Positions 43,217 to 51,330 of a stretch of 64,000 nucleotides of DNA are shown here, piece by piece; position 1 is the first letter of the stretch; each line of letters starts with the position of its first letter. The DNA is from Bacteroidaceae bacterium (GTDB lineage: Bacteria; Bacteroidota; Bacteroidia; Bacteroidales; Bacteroidaceae), in NCBI GenBank assembly GCA_024398635.1, contig JAKSIV010000005.1:34324-98323 (forward strand), read 5' to 3'. The translations under genes and the position numbers were made by a program. Below the pieces are notes generated by a model. The model was not told the origin of the DNA, did no database searches, and saw only the letters and a list, made by a program, of their open reading frames with translations.

Positions 43217-46200
43217 TCACCGTCCCACTATGACCATTTTACATGTAGCCGTTGAACTGCCTCCGCCATCCGTTCCCACTATCGCCCTCACTATGTAAAG
43301 ACCCGGTTGCATCCGATGGCCGGAATTGCCGTGCAGATTCCAGTCTACCACAGTCACTCCGGAACCACTCTCATCTTTTTGGGTGGTTGTCCATTGCATC
43401 ATTCCGTCAGAGCTCAATACCTGAACCGTTACATTTGCATTCTGTCCCGGACGGTCATGCGTTATCACGAAAGCTGTGTTCTCCCGTGCCGGACTGGCAG
43501 TAACATCAATCGTAAACTTAGGCTTGAGGTCCTTTACAACCTTGAATCCCAGATATACGGTAGTGGAGTTGTTCATCACATCCCATGCACGCAGCATCAG
43601 CTCATGCTTGCCTTCGGGCAGTTCAGGAATACTGAACATAACCCTGCCGCTGGTGTAATCGCCGGCCGTCTGCTCAAAATTGCTGTTGAGAACCCATGTC
43701 CAATTGGGATTATTGTCAATGATGAGCAGCAAATCATGTCCCAAACCATTACCGGATGTATTCAGACCTGAGCTGTCACTCAACTCGGCAACCAGCAAAG
43801 GAGTAGCGTTTACACTTGCGCCATACTGGAACGAAGGTGTATTCAGATAAAGCCTTATGTCAGGACCTACGGAATCAGCAGCAAGATCATCGGCAGTTCC
43901 TCCCACAACGAAGTTCTTAAAAACGCCGTTGGCCGTACGACCGTCATTTCCGTCGGCAAAAAGAATAATCTGCCCCTTCTCATCCGAGTAGTTTATATCC
44001 AAAGGTATCGGGAAGAAGAACGTAAACTCACCATCTATCACAGAATCAGTACCGGAGTAGAGTACTCGGTCACGATACTTGAAGGTAAATGGTTCGTCCG
44101 CAGTCTTCTGGTTGTTACGGCATTTAATAAGCCGTTCATTGTCATAAACGATACTGGAGAGCATGCCATGGTAATCAGTGACACGCTTTCCGTTCAGTTC
44201 TATATGTCCGCTTACTACAGCCACAGATCCGGCCGGGGCTGCACTGAGAACTTTTTTATCATTTCCGTTGAACTCATCCACCACCGCGGTAAGCTCTGCC
44301 ACGGCAAGACGTAATGCAGGATCGCCCAACAGGACAAAGTGTATCTTATTCTCTGTACGGTCAGTCTCGCCTTCCCCCGGTGTAACCAGTTCATTCTTGG
44401 CCAGGCGCAAAGCATCACCAAGCGTATTTACACGGCCGTCGGCTGAACGTGAAAGCGCATATCGGCTGAAACTGCGGTTTATCGCACCGTTCTGGCTGGC
44501 ATAAACAGTTCTGGTAGTGGACAGCATACCTATAGCTCCCCCTTCAGTATTGTTGACCAGGTTCATACCCATACTCTCCAGAGGAGAATCAAAAGGAGCT
44601 ATATCACATGAGGCGGTTATCCAGAACGGAAGGTGTTTTGACTTGAGTTTACCCATATCCGACTTGTTCAGCACCAACTCGTGTGACAGGAAATCCACAC
44701 TGCCGTGACCCGAATAATTCACGATCAAGGCACCTTCATCCAGTTGGTTCAACAACAGTTTTCGAACCGAAGGATAGCCATTGCTTGAAGCCGTAACCTC
44801 CATCTGATATGCATCCCAGTATACTTTCCGGATATCTATGGCCGGATTTACGTCGTGGAATATATCAGCTATCTTATCTGCATCCTGCATGTGGATGTTA
44901 TTGTCTCCGTCATCTCCCAACACAAGAATCCTGTTTTGCCAGACACCGGAGTAGTCGCCCTGCATATATTCTATTATTCGGTTCACTTTCTCACGTGCCT
45001 GCGCTACGGAACTTACCGGCAGACGGCCGATACCCAGATCCACCTTCTCGGTCAGGAGCGACTGGCCTTCAGTATCATCCAAGAGGCCGAAATAATCTTC
45101 CATTACATACGATGTGATATGACTCAGGGACTCGTATGACTCATAGCAAAGAAGGTAATCATCAGGATCCTTACCGGCCCAATCCGATACATGCATACGG
45201 TTATCCCATGCACCGTCACCCATAAGCAGCAGATATCGCGGAGCAGCACCGGCACCTCCACGGTCATACAGCATCTTCATGAAACGGCGCAATGCCGTAG
45301 CATCGGGTGTACCTGACGAGAACTCGTTATACACCATATCCGCACGCACAACCGACACTTTGAGATTGTCCATCTTCCTGTGTGCGTCGGCCAGACGCTC
45401 AGCCGAGGCAGTCAGTCTGCCGGATGCAGGCACGACTATAACCATATCCGTCAAATCCATGCCATGCAGATTCTGGCTGTCAACCTTACCCACTGTCTCC
45501 GGCTCCGGGAAACTACCCTTAACGTTCACCGCAACCAAAAAGTCATCGGGGGTATATGATGTGCTCAGTGTAGTCGTGATGCCATCAGAATAAACTGACG
45601 GTACGATACCGCATGTTCCGTCCTGTGAGAACTTCCATATCTGTACATCGGCACTGGAACCTGCTACGCGGAAACTGACACCATCCATAGGTCTATTCAC
45701 CCGGAACACAGTATTGGAACCATACAATGCCAAACTGCGAATAAAATTGAGGCGAATAAAGTCCAAATGGCCGGACTCACCGGATGGCCTGTCATGTGTC
45801 AGACGGACCGAATTGTGACTGGCAAACTGTCCGCGGCTCACGAATGCCTTCTCACTTACCGAAGCCACCTCATTCGAGCTATGACCGCCAATGGTCAGTG
45901 TACCTGTCTCTGTCCCGTTGACGTCGATCGCCAAAGTGGTAGCTTTGGATGATGATGCCGAGAAGGCCACTTTGATGCCTACGCTGTCACTGGCCAGACC
46001 CTCCAAATCAAGATTGTATGTCTTTGAGTTACCCGATGCATAGTCATACTTCTCAAACATACGTCTGCCTGAGCGGTACCAGCTGAATTCATCGGGATCA
46101 TATACCGTAAAGTCGGGATAGGTATCAATTATATCACCTGTTACCGTATCAGCCTCCAGGATGGAGAATGACGACATTGTCGAATCTGCCAGGTCGGTAA

Positions 46201-46957
46201 GGAAATAATAACCGTAATCCGAATACGTGTTCACCTCATGCTCATAACCTTGAGCAGTAAGTTTCCACTTTACAGGGCCTTGTCCATAGAACAGCACATA
46301 ACCGTCAGCTCGCCATAAAGGCTGCTCCGGCAGATCATCGGTCAGGTCCTGAAGATTTGTCTCCGGCAAAACCGCGCCGCCGTATCCGAACAGACGCACC
46401 TTTGAAGGATCCTTGAATCCCATTGAACGCAATGAGCTGTATGTCAGGCTGTATACGCCGGACTCAGGAATTCTGATTTTGACCCAGTTGCCACTTGACA
46501 ATACAGAGTTGCGGGTATAGCGGTCTTGCGGATCGGCATCTGTTGAGGGAGCTCTGAATGTCTTTTGTCCGGAACTGATGACATACTTGTATGAGAGTAT
46601 GGCGTAATATCCGCCGTCACGCTTCATTATAGGCAGGAATTCCGCATCAAAGGTAGCGTTCCCATGAGAGATACCGATTGTCGTATTCACATCAGGCCAC
46701 TCTGCAATGTCATCGGGAGACAGATTCCAACGCTTAAGGTCATCGGCCTTTATCCTGAGCAACTCAGGATATTCAATCGATGCCCAGTAGAGAGAATCCT
46801 GCCAATCACCCTCCAAACGGATACCGAAGCCACTCCACGGACGTACAGAATCCGTACTCATGGACAGCCAGTCAGTATCCACAAAACGACTCCTCTGCGC
46901 ATGCATACCTACGCACGCACAAAGAAATAACATCAGGATGGCAAGTGACTTTTTCAA
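43217..46957 (-). CDS. porU: Type IX secretion system surface sortase/protease PorU
   Basis: 1246 residues. Signal peptide about 1-20. A large N-terminal beta region is followed by a gingipain-like C25 cysteine-peptidase domain (about 480-850). That domain contains YLLLMGDGAWDNR, LGIGRLPVSSVAQAREKV, catalytic His in VNYSGHGSVDF (about residue 750) and catalytic Cys in WITASCDIAPF (about 783). A C-terminal signal-like beta domain ends MQPGLYIVRAIVG and STATCKMVIVGR. PorU removes the C-terminal sorting signal of type IX cargo and attaches cargo to A-LPS. Catalytic residues are intact. Co-transcribed with the FAH gene 7 nt upstream and porV downstream. Confidence 0.95.
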   Translation of the reverse strand: MKKSLAILMLFLCACVGMHAQRSRFVDTDWLSMSTDSVRPWSGFGIRLEGDWQDSLYWASIEYPELLRIKADDLKRWNLSPDDIAEWPDVNTTIGISHGNATFDAEFLPIMKRDGGYYAILSYKYVISSGQKTFRAPSTDADPQDRYTRNSVLSSGNWVKIRIPESGVYSLTYSSLRSMGFKDPSKVRLFGYGGAVLPETNLQDLTDDLPEQPLWRADGYVLFYGQGPVKWKLTAQGYEHEVNTYSDYGYYFLTDLADSTMSSFSILEADTVTGDIIDTYPDFTVYDPDEFSWYRSGRRMFEKYDYASGNSKTYNLDLEGLASDSVGIKVAFSASSSKATTLAIDVNGTETGTLTIGGHSSNEVASVSEKAFVSRGQFASHNSVRLTHDRPSGESGHLDFIRLNFIRSLALYGSNTVFRVNRPMDGVSFRVAGSSADVQIWKFSQDGTCGIVPSVYSDGITTTLSTSYTPDDFLVAVNVKGSFPEPETVGKVDSQNLHGMDLTDMVIVVPASGRLTASAERLADAHRKMDNLKVSVVRADMVYNEFSSGTPDATALRRFMKMLYDRGGAGAAPRYLLLMGDGAWDNRMHVSDWAGKDPDDYLLCYESYESLSHITSYVMEDYFGLLDDTEGQSLLTEKVDLGIGRLPVSSVAQAREKVNRIIEYMQGDYSGVWQNRILVLGDDGDNNIHMQDADKIADIFHDVNPAIDIRKVYWDAYQMEVTASSNGYPSVRKLLLNQLDEGALIVNYSGHGSVDFLSHELVLNKSDMGKLKSKHLPFWITASCDIAPFDSPLESMGMNLVNNTEGGAIGMLSTTRTVYASQNGAINRSFSRYALSRSADGRVNTLGDALRLAKNELVTPGEGETDRTENKIHFVLLGDPALRLAVAELTAVVDEFNGNDKKVLSAAPAGSVAVVSGHIELNGKRVTDYHGMLSSIVYDNERLIKCRNNQKTADEPFTFKYRDRVLYSGTDSVIDGEFTFFFPIPLDINYSDEKGQIILFADGNDGRTANGVFKNFVVGGTADDLAADSVGPDIRLYLNTPSFQYGASVNATPLLVAELSDSSGLNTSGNGLGHDLLLIIDNNPNWTWVLNSNFEQTAGDYTSGRVMFSIPELPEGKHELMLRAWDVMNNSTTVYLGFKVVKDLKPKFTIDVTASPARENTAFVITHDRPGQNANVTVQVLSSDGMMQWTTTQKDESGSGVTVVDWNLHGNSGHRMQPGLYIVRAIVGTDGGGSSTATCKMVIVGR

Positions 46958-46964
46958 TATAAGT

Positions 46965-47582
46965 CTATCTTACATGAAAATCCAATACGTTCTTATCCTC
47001 CAGGAAACCTTGCAGATGCTGACCTATGCTGACCGGTCCTACCCCGACCGGAGTACCTGTAAATATCAGGTCACCTGTCTTGAGTGTGCAGAAACCGCTC
47101 ACGTACTCTATTATCCGCGCTACCGGGAATATCATATCGGCGGTATGTCCCTCCTGTACTGTATTGCCGTCTATATCCAGACGAAAATGCAAGTTCTGCA
47201 AGTCTCCTATCTTATCCTTTGGAATCCAGTCACCCACCACTGCAGACTGGTCAAAGCCCTTGCAAAGCTCCCACGGCAGGCCTTTACTGCGAAAATCATT
47301 CTGCATATCACGTGCCGTGAAGTCTATGCCCAGCGTCACAGCATCCCAATACCGGTCTGCAAACCTTGCGCTGATACTTTTTCCCAGACGGTTTATCCTC
47401 ACCACAAGTTCCGTCTCGTAATCCACCCTACCCAAATGGTCCGGCAGAAAAAACGGACGGCGGTTCCTCAGGATTGAAGAGTCCGGTTTCATGAAAATGA
47501 CCGGATTCTCCGGAGTTAATAACGTTTCCCCCAGTTCTTTATTGTGCCTGGAGTAGTTCATTCCGACGCAGATGATTTTCAT
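46965..47582 (-). CDS. Fumarylacetoacetate hydrolase family protein
   Basis: 205 residues from the ATG at 47582 (MKIICVGMNYSRHNKEL), chosen because the promoter box lies just upstream. The FAH fold residues are visible: FMKPDSSILRN, DYETELVVRINR with acidic metal ligands (E..E), GIDFTARDMQ, KGFDQSAVVGDW, DMIFPVARIIEYVS and GDLIFTGTPVGVGP. Small FAH proteins act on acylpyruvates or oxaloacetate; the exact substrate is not clear. It opens the transcription unit FAH-porU-porV-ispF. Confidence 0.92.
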   Translation of the reverse strand: MKIICVGMNYSRHNKELGETLLTPENPVIFMKPDSSILRNRRPFFLPDHLGRVDYETELVVRINRLGKSISARFADRYWDAVTLGIDFTARDMQNDFRSKGLPWELCKGFDQSAVVGDWIPKDKIGDLQNLHFRLDIDGNTVQEGHTADMIFPVARIIEYVSGFCTLKTGDLIFTGTPVGVGPVSIGQHLQGFLEDKNVLDFHVR

Positions 47583-47602
47583 AAATAGCTGTTTAATCTG
47601 CA

Positions 47603-47610
47603 CAAAGTTA
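47603..47610 (-). promoter_or_regulatory. Promoter -7 box of the FAH-porU-porV-ispF unit
   Basis: Minus strand TAACTTTG, full TAnnTTTG match, 20 nt before the FAH ATG. It is 1 nt from the divergent box at 47612-47619, so the type IX genes share this control region with the SUI1 gene. Confidence 0.6.
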
Positions 47611-47611
47611 C

Positions 47612-47619
47612 TATCTTTG
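47612..47619 (+). promoter_or_regulatory. Promoter -7 box for the SUI1-family gene
   Basis: TATCTTTG, full TAnnTTTG match, 22 nt before the ATG at 47642. Confidence 0.6.
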
Positions 47620-47641
47620 GACATACAAAACCGCACTAATC

Positions 47642-47989
47642 ATGGGAAAGAACAGCAGTGACTGGAAAGACCGTCTCGGAGTGATGTACTCAACAAATCC
47701 CGATTTCAAATATCAGACCGATGAGGAGCCGGAGCAGGAACTTCTACCGCCCCAGCAGCAGAAACTGCGTCTGCGCATGGAGAAAAACGGTCGAGGTGGC
47801 AAGACCGTGACAGTAATAAGCGGATTTCAAGGTCCTCAGGCCGATATGGATGCGCTGGCCCGCACGCTCAAGACATTCTGCGGATGCGGCGGATCGGCCA
47901 AGGACGGTGAGATTATCATACAAGGAGATTTCCGCGAAAAACTCAAGGCCAAGATGCTCTCGCTTGGTTACACACAGACCAAAGGATAA
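47642..47989 (+). CDS. yciH: SUI1/YciH-family translation factor
   Basis: 115 residues. The N-terminal third is polar (KDRLGVMYSTNPDFKY, then EEPEQELLPPQQQKLRLR). The SUI1 domain follows (about 40-112): MEKNGRGGKTVTVISGF, LKTFCGCGGSAKDGEIIIQGD and FREKLKAKMLSLGY. This is the bacterial eIF1-like family that monitors initiation fidelity in archaea and eukaryotes and has an unclear, non-essential role in bacteria. Monocistronic with its own promoter and terminator. Confidence 0.93.
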   Translation: MGKNSSDWKDRLGVMYSTNPDFKYQTDEEPEQELLPPQQQKLRLRMEKNGRGGKTVTVISGFQGPQADMDALARTLKTFCGCGGSAKDGEIIIQGDFREKLKAKMLSLGYTQTKG

Positions 47990-48024
47990 AAAAAAGAGGT
48001 TCCCGAAACGAGAACCTCTTTTTT
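47990..48024. terminator. Bidirectional terminator between yciH and tsf
   Basis: AAAAAAGAGGTTC pairs perfectly with GAACCTCTTTTTT across a 9-nt loop, with T-tracts on both strands. It serves the convergent yciH (stop 47989) and tsf (stop 48044). Confidence 0.88.
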
Positions 48025-48043
48025 AGTATGGAGAAATCTTGAA

Positions 48044-48871
48044 TTATTCAGACTTCAGAGTGAAACGGCGGAAAGCAGTTACGGTGAGGTCCTTATCCAG
48101 AGCCTTCAGGTACTCGGCAACGGTCTTCTTCTCGTCAACGATGTACTTCTGGTTCAAAAGGCAGCTCTCATCGTAGAACTTCTTCATACGACCCTCAGCG
48201 ATGCGCTCAATCATGTTCTCGGGCTTACCCTCCTCGCGAGCCTTATCGGCAGCGATCTCCTTCTCACGTGCAACGATGTCGGCGGGAACCTCTTCGGGCT
48301 TAACAGCGATAGGATTCTGAGCGGCAACCTGCAGAGCGATCTCATGAACATACTCCTTGTCGGCAACCTCCTTGTTGAAGGCAACCAGGCAGCAGAGGAA
48401 GTTCTTACCCTGGTGGTTGTAAGATGCAAGCTCAGCAGCCTCAAGGTAGTTGTAACCATCAAGCTCAAGCTTCTCACCTACAATACCGGTACGCTCCAGA
48501 ACGATATCAGCTACGGTCTTGCCCTCAAAAGGCAGAGCCTTAACCTCATCAAGAGACTTGGCCTTAGCAGCAACAGCGGCATTCAGGATGCTCTGTGTAA
48601 GAGCAATGAAATCCTTGTTGTTGGCAACAAAGTCGGTCTCGCACTTAAGAGCAATGATAGCACCAAAGTTACCGTCTACCTTAACGAGAACGCAACCCTC
48701 AGAAGCCTCACGGTCAGAACGCTTTGCAGCAACTGCCAGACCCTTCTTGCGGATTATCTCGATAGCTTTCTCAAAATCGCCTTCAGCCTCAGTCAGGGCC
48801 TTCTTGCAATCTGACATACCGGCACCGGTCTTGGTGCGCAGAGCTTTAATATCATCAAGTGTTACAGCCAT
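48044..48871 (-). CDS. tsf: Elongation factor Ts
   Basis: 275 residues from the ATG at 48871 (MAVTLDDIKALRTKTGAG). It exchanges GDP for GTP on EF-Tu. UBA-like N-terminus with RTKTGAGMSDCKKALTEA and DFEKAIEIIRKKG; core motif KCETDFVANNKDF (the TDFV contact to EF-Tu); then HEIALQVAAQNP and the coiled-coil arm. The C-terminal part retains FYDESCLLNQKYI. It follows rpsB by 29 nt as in nearly all bacteria. Confidence 0.96.
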   Translation of the reverse strand: MAVTLDDIKALRTKTGAGMSDCKKALTEAEGDFEKAIEIIRKKGLAVAAKRSDREASEGCVLVKVDGNFGAIIALKCETDFVANNKDFIALTQSILNAAVAAKAKSLDEVKALPFEGKTVADIVLERTGIVGEKLELDGYNYLEAAELASYNHQGKNFLCCLVAFNKEVADKEYVHEIALQVAAQNPIAVKPEEVPADIVAREKEIAADKAREEGKPENMIERIAEGRMKKFYDESCLLNQKYIVDEKKTVAEYLKALDKDLTVTAFRRFTLKSE

Positions 48872-48900
48872 TTTCTTTAATGTTTTACGGTTAATGAAAA

Positions 48901-49821
48901 TCAAGCCTCAGCTTCGCCCTCTGCCTTGGGAGCAGCAGCCTTGCGTGTACGCTTGGGTTTTGCAGGAGCCTCCTCAGCGGGAGCCTCAGCAGCGGGAGCT
49001 TCCTCAGCAGCAGCCTCGGCGGGAGCCTCATCAAGAGTCTCTTCCTTCTTGGCTACCTTGCGGATGCGCTCGCGGCGGGGCTTCTCAGCCTTCTCGGCAC
49101 CCTCCTCATCGGCAGCCTCGTCACCCTTCTCAGCCTTACGCTCAGCCAGACCCTCAGCGATAGCCTCACAGAAAGCAGTCAGGATAGCGTCAACTGACTT
49201 GGTAGCGTCATCGTTGGCAGGAATAACGTAGTCGATGTTTGAAGGATCGCTGTTGGTATCAACGATAGCGAATACGGGGATACCCAGACGGTTGGCCTCA
49301 CGTACGGCGATGTTCTCCTTGAGAACGTCGATTACGAACAGAGCGGCCGGCAGACGTGACAGGTCGGCGATAGAACCGAGGTTCTTCTCCAGCTTGGCGC
49401 GCTGACGTGTGATCTGGAGGATCTCACGCTTTGAGAGGTTTGAATATGTACCATCGTTTGTCAGCTTATCGATAGTGGCCATCTTCTTCACTGCCTTGCG
49501 GATTGTGGGGAAGTTTGTAAGCATACCACCCGGCCAACGCTCAATAACATAAGGCATACCAACCTCAGAAACCTTCTGGGCAACCAGCTCCTTGAGCTGC
49601 TTCTTTGTACCTACAAAAAGGATCTTCTTTCCGTCGCGAGCCATGCGCTTAAGAACCTCGGCAGCCTGATCGATAGCGGCTACAGTCTGGTTCAGGTCGA
49701 TGATATGAATGCCATTGCGCTCCATGAAGATATAAGGAGCCATAGCGGGATTCCATTTGCGGCGCAGGTGGCCGAAGTGGCAACCAGCTTCGAGAAGCTG
49801 TTCAAAATTTGTTCTTGACAT
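48901..49821 (-). CDS. rpsB: 30S ribosomal protein S2 with long acidic/Ala-Pro C-terminal extension
   Basis: 306 residues. S2 sits on the 30S back and is needed for S1 binding. Typical motifs: [54 protein letters not shown] and [14 protein letters not shown]. After the globular part (about residue 235) comes a low-complexity tail of ~70 residues, first acidic ([18 protein letters not shown]), then [15 protein letters not shown] and [13 protein letters not shown]. Family members are usually 230-280 residues. The tail is in frame and followed by a normal stop. It heads the rpsB-tsf operon, with promoter and structured leader upstream. Confidence 0.96.
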   Translation of the reverse strand: MSRTNFEQLLEAGCHFGHLRRKWNPAMAPYIFMERNGIHIIDLNQTVAAIDQAAEVLKRMARDGKKILFVGTKKQLKELVAQKVSEVGMPYVIERWPGGMLTNFPTIRKAVKKMATIDKLTNDGTYSNLSKREILQITRQRAKLEKNLGSIADLSRLPAALFVIDVLKENIAVREANRLGIPVFAIVDTNSDPSNIDYVIPANDDATKSVDAILTAFCEAIAEGLAERKAEKGDEAADEEGAEKAEKPRRERIRKVAKKEETLDEAPAEAAAEEAPAAEAPAEEAPAKPKRTRKAAAPKAEGEAEA

Positions 49822-49929
49822 AAATTGTTTTAGTTGTTTGTTTACATTCTTTTTAAATCAACCGTCGGGTAGCTGTCCCTTATGCGGCAGATCCCGACAG
49901 TTTAGATACTAAACACAGATTTCCAGAGG
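49822..49929 (-). ncRNA. Structured 5' leader of rpsB-tsf (candidate S2 autoregulatory RNA)
   Basis: The ~107-nt leader begins after the TATATTTG box. It holds a 6-bp hairpin GTTTAG-ATA-CTAAAC (49900-49914) and then a second stem pairing CTGTCGGG with CCCGACGG (49862-49900) around an inner CTGCC/GGgACAG element. An A/T-rich unpaired stretch leads to the ATG. In E. coli, S2 represses rpsB-tsf through its leader. That this Bacteroidales leader does the same is inferred from position and structure. Confidence 0.5.
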
Positions 49930-49933
49930 CCCG

Positions 49934-49941
49934 CAAATATA
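49934..49941 (-). promoter_or_regulatory. Promoter -7 box of rpsB-tsf
   Basis: Minus strand TATATTTG, full TAnnTTTG match, between rpsI and rpsB. It shows that rpsB-tsf can be transcribed apart from rplM-rpsI. Confidence 0.6.
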
Positions 49942-49973
49942 TGAAGGTGCAGGCATGGGAATATATCCAGCGA

Positions 49974-50360
49974 TTAACGCTTACTGAACTGGAATCTGCG
50001 GCGTGCCTTGGGCTGACCGGGCTTCTTACGCTCAACAGAGCGGGAATCACGGGTCAGGAAGCCTTCTGAACGAAGAGCCTTCTTGTCGTCAGGATTGATC
50101 TTAACGAGAGCGCGAGCGATTGCAAGACGCAGGGCATTAGCCTGGCCATTGTAACCACCACCGTCCAGATTCACCTTGATGTCATACTTCTCGGCAACCT
50201 CAAGTTTCTTAAGAGGCTGGAGAACTACGTACTGAAGCAGTGATGACGGGAAGTATACTGCGAGATCTCTCTTGTTGATGGTAATCTTACCTGTTCCTTC
50301 AGAAACGAAGACACGTGCCACGGCGCGTTTACGACGGCCTATTGCATTGATTACTTCCAT
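49974..50360 (-). CDS. rpsI: 30S ribosomal protein S9
   Basis: 128 residues: NAIGRRKRAVARVFVSEGTG, DLAVYFPSSLLQYVV, then LDGGGYNGQANALRLAIARAL. The basic C-terminus ends KPGQPKARRRFQFSKR, whose last Lys-Arg contacts P-site tRNA. Intact and full length. Follows rplM by 11 nt in the universal rplM-rpsI pair. Confidence 0.97.
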   Translation of the reverse strand: MEVINAIGRRKRAVARVFVSEGTGKITINKRDLAVYFPSSLLQYVVLQPLKKLEVAEKYDIKVNLDGGGYNGQANALRLAIARALVKINPDDKKALRSEGFLTRDSRSVERKKPGQPKARRRFQFSKR

Positions 50361-50371
50361 TCTCTTTAAAA

Positions 50372-50833
50372 TTAGCTAAGTAAATTGATATCTATTGCCT
50401 TGGGCTGCTGTGCCTCATGCTTGTGCTCTGTACCTGCATAAACATAGAGGTTATCGATGAGCTTGTCACCCAGCTTGGTCTTGGGCAGCATTCCCTTAAC
50501 AACTTTCTTCATAAGTCTCTCAGCGCCGTTGGGCTTAGCCATGAGCTGTGCAGGAGTGGTCTCACGCTGACCGCCGGGATAACCGGTGTAACGAAGATAA
50601 ACTCTGTCAGTCCATTTCTTGCCTGTCAGGACAACCTTATCGGCATTAAGAACGATAACATTGTCACCGCAGTCAACATGCGGAGTGAAATTAGTCTTGT
50701 ACTTACCGCGCAGCAGCTTGGCAACCTTCACGGCGAAGCGGCCCAGGACCTGGTCCTTGGCGTCAACCACGACCCATTCCTTATTAACGGTAGCCTTGTT
50801 GGCCGAAACAGTCTTGTAACTTAAAGTATCCAT
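50372..50833 (-). CDS. rplM: 50S ribosomal protein L13
   Basis: 153 residues from the ATG at 50833 (MDTLSYKTVSANKATVNKEW); an in-frame start at 50875 would add 14 unusual residues. Motifs: VVDAKDQVLGRFAVKVAKLL, HVDCGDNVIVLNADKVVLTG, YLRYTGYPGG, the KGMLPKTKLGDKLI segment, and EHKHEAQQPKAIDI at the end. L13 is an early-assembling 50S protein. First gene of rplM-rpsI, behind a ~170-nt structured leader. Confidence 0.97.
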   Translation of the reverse strand: MDTLSYKTVSANKATVNKEWVVVDAKDQVLGRFAVKVAKLLRGKYKTNFTPHVDCGDNVIVLNADKVVLTGKKWTDRVYLRYTGYPGGQRETTPAQLMAKPNGAERLMKKVVKGMLPKTKLGDKLIDNLYVYAGTEHKHEAQQPKAIDINLLS

Positions 50834-51008
50834 TCTAAACTTTAAATCAATAATTAAACAATTTGTTCTACGCAACCTTCCGTCATCCCGACGTCACGGA
50901 AACTCCCTAAACGCTTGTTTTCAGCGGTTACGCTATACCGCAGAACCCGTACTCGGGGGTTTAACACGCTAATAACTAACCCTTTATGCAAGGGTTGATA
51001 ATAATCGG
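50834..51008 (-). ncRNA. Long structured 5' leader of rplM-rpsI (candidate r-protein autoregulatory RNA)
   Basis: About 170 nt between the TAATTTTG box and the rplM ATG with several successive hairpins. They are AACCCT/AGGGTT (50978-50996), a CCCG/CGGG hairpin with a TACT loop near 50945-50960, AACGC/GCGGTT (about 50910-50928), and TTCCGT/ACGGAA (50878-50901). The last lies just before an A/T-rich ribosome-entry stretch. Length and order of hairpins resemble ribosomal-protein leaders. No family name is assigned. Confidence 0.5.
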
Positions 51009-51012
51009 CTCG

Positions 51013-51020
51013 CAAAATTA
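51013..51020 (-). promoter_or_regulatory. Promoter -7 box of rplM-rpsI
   Basis: Minus strand TAATTTTG, full TAnnTTTG match, placed at the 5' end of the structured leader. Confidence 0.6.
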
Positions 51021-51305
51021 CACTTTTTCAATGAAATAGCGATAAAATTCTGTTGATTTTTTTGTCTACTGCCATACCTGTCACCACAAGCCCCACAATC
51101 CACATTCTCTGCAAGTATGGCTAACACACCCACACCTTGGGGAAGCGAAACGCAGGTTGGGCCATTTTTCCCCCTAAGATACGAAGGAAATATTCCTGAT
51201 TATGAGGAGGGGAATCGCGGCAATAGGGATAGGTACAATCTGTACCCACCCCGTACATATTACATATAGGAGCTATTTCTTCTTTGTTATATTGAATCAA
51301 ACACT
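51021..51305. other. Gene-free stretch between rplM leader and WYL regulator
   Basis: This AT-rich spacer contains no tRNA, long ORF with family resemblance or strong hairpin. The only structures I see are a short GGTACA-atc-TGTACC palindrome (51232-51246), a possible operator, and a GGAA/TTCC mini-stem near 51186. It marks the change from core ribosomal genes to the accessory region. Confidence 0.5.
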
Positions 51306-51313
51306 TAATTTTG
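51306..51313 (+). promoter_or_regulatory. Promoter -7 box for the WYL regulator
   Basis: TAATTTTG, full TAnnTTTG match, 17 nt before the ATG at 51331. It supports that start over upstream in-frame codons. Confidence 0.55.
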
Positions 51314-51330
51314 AAAAAACACGAAAACAA

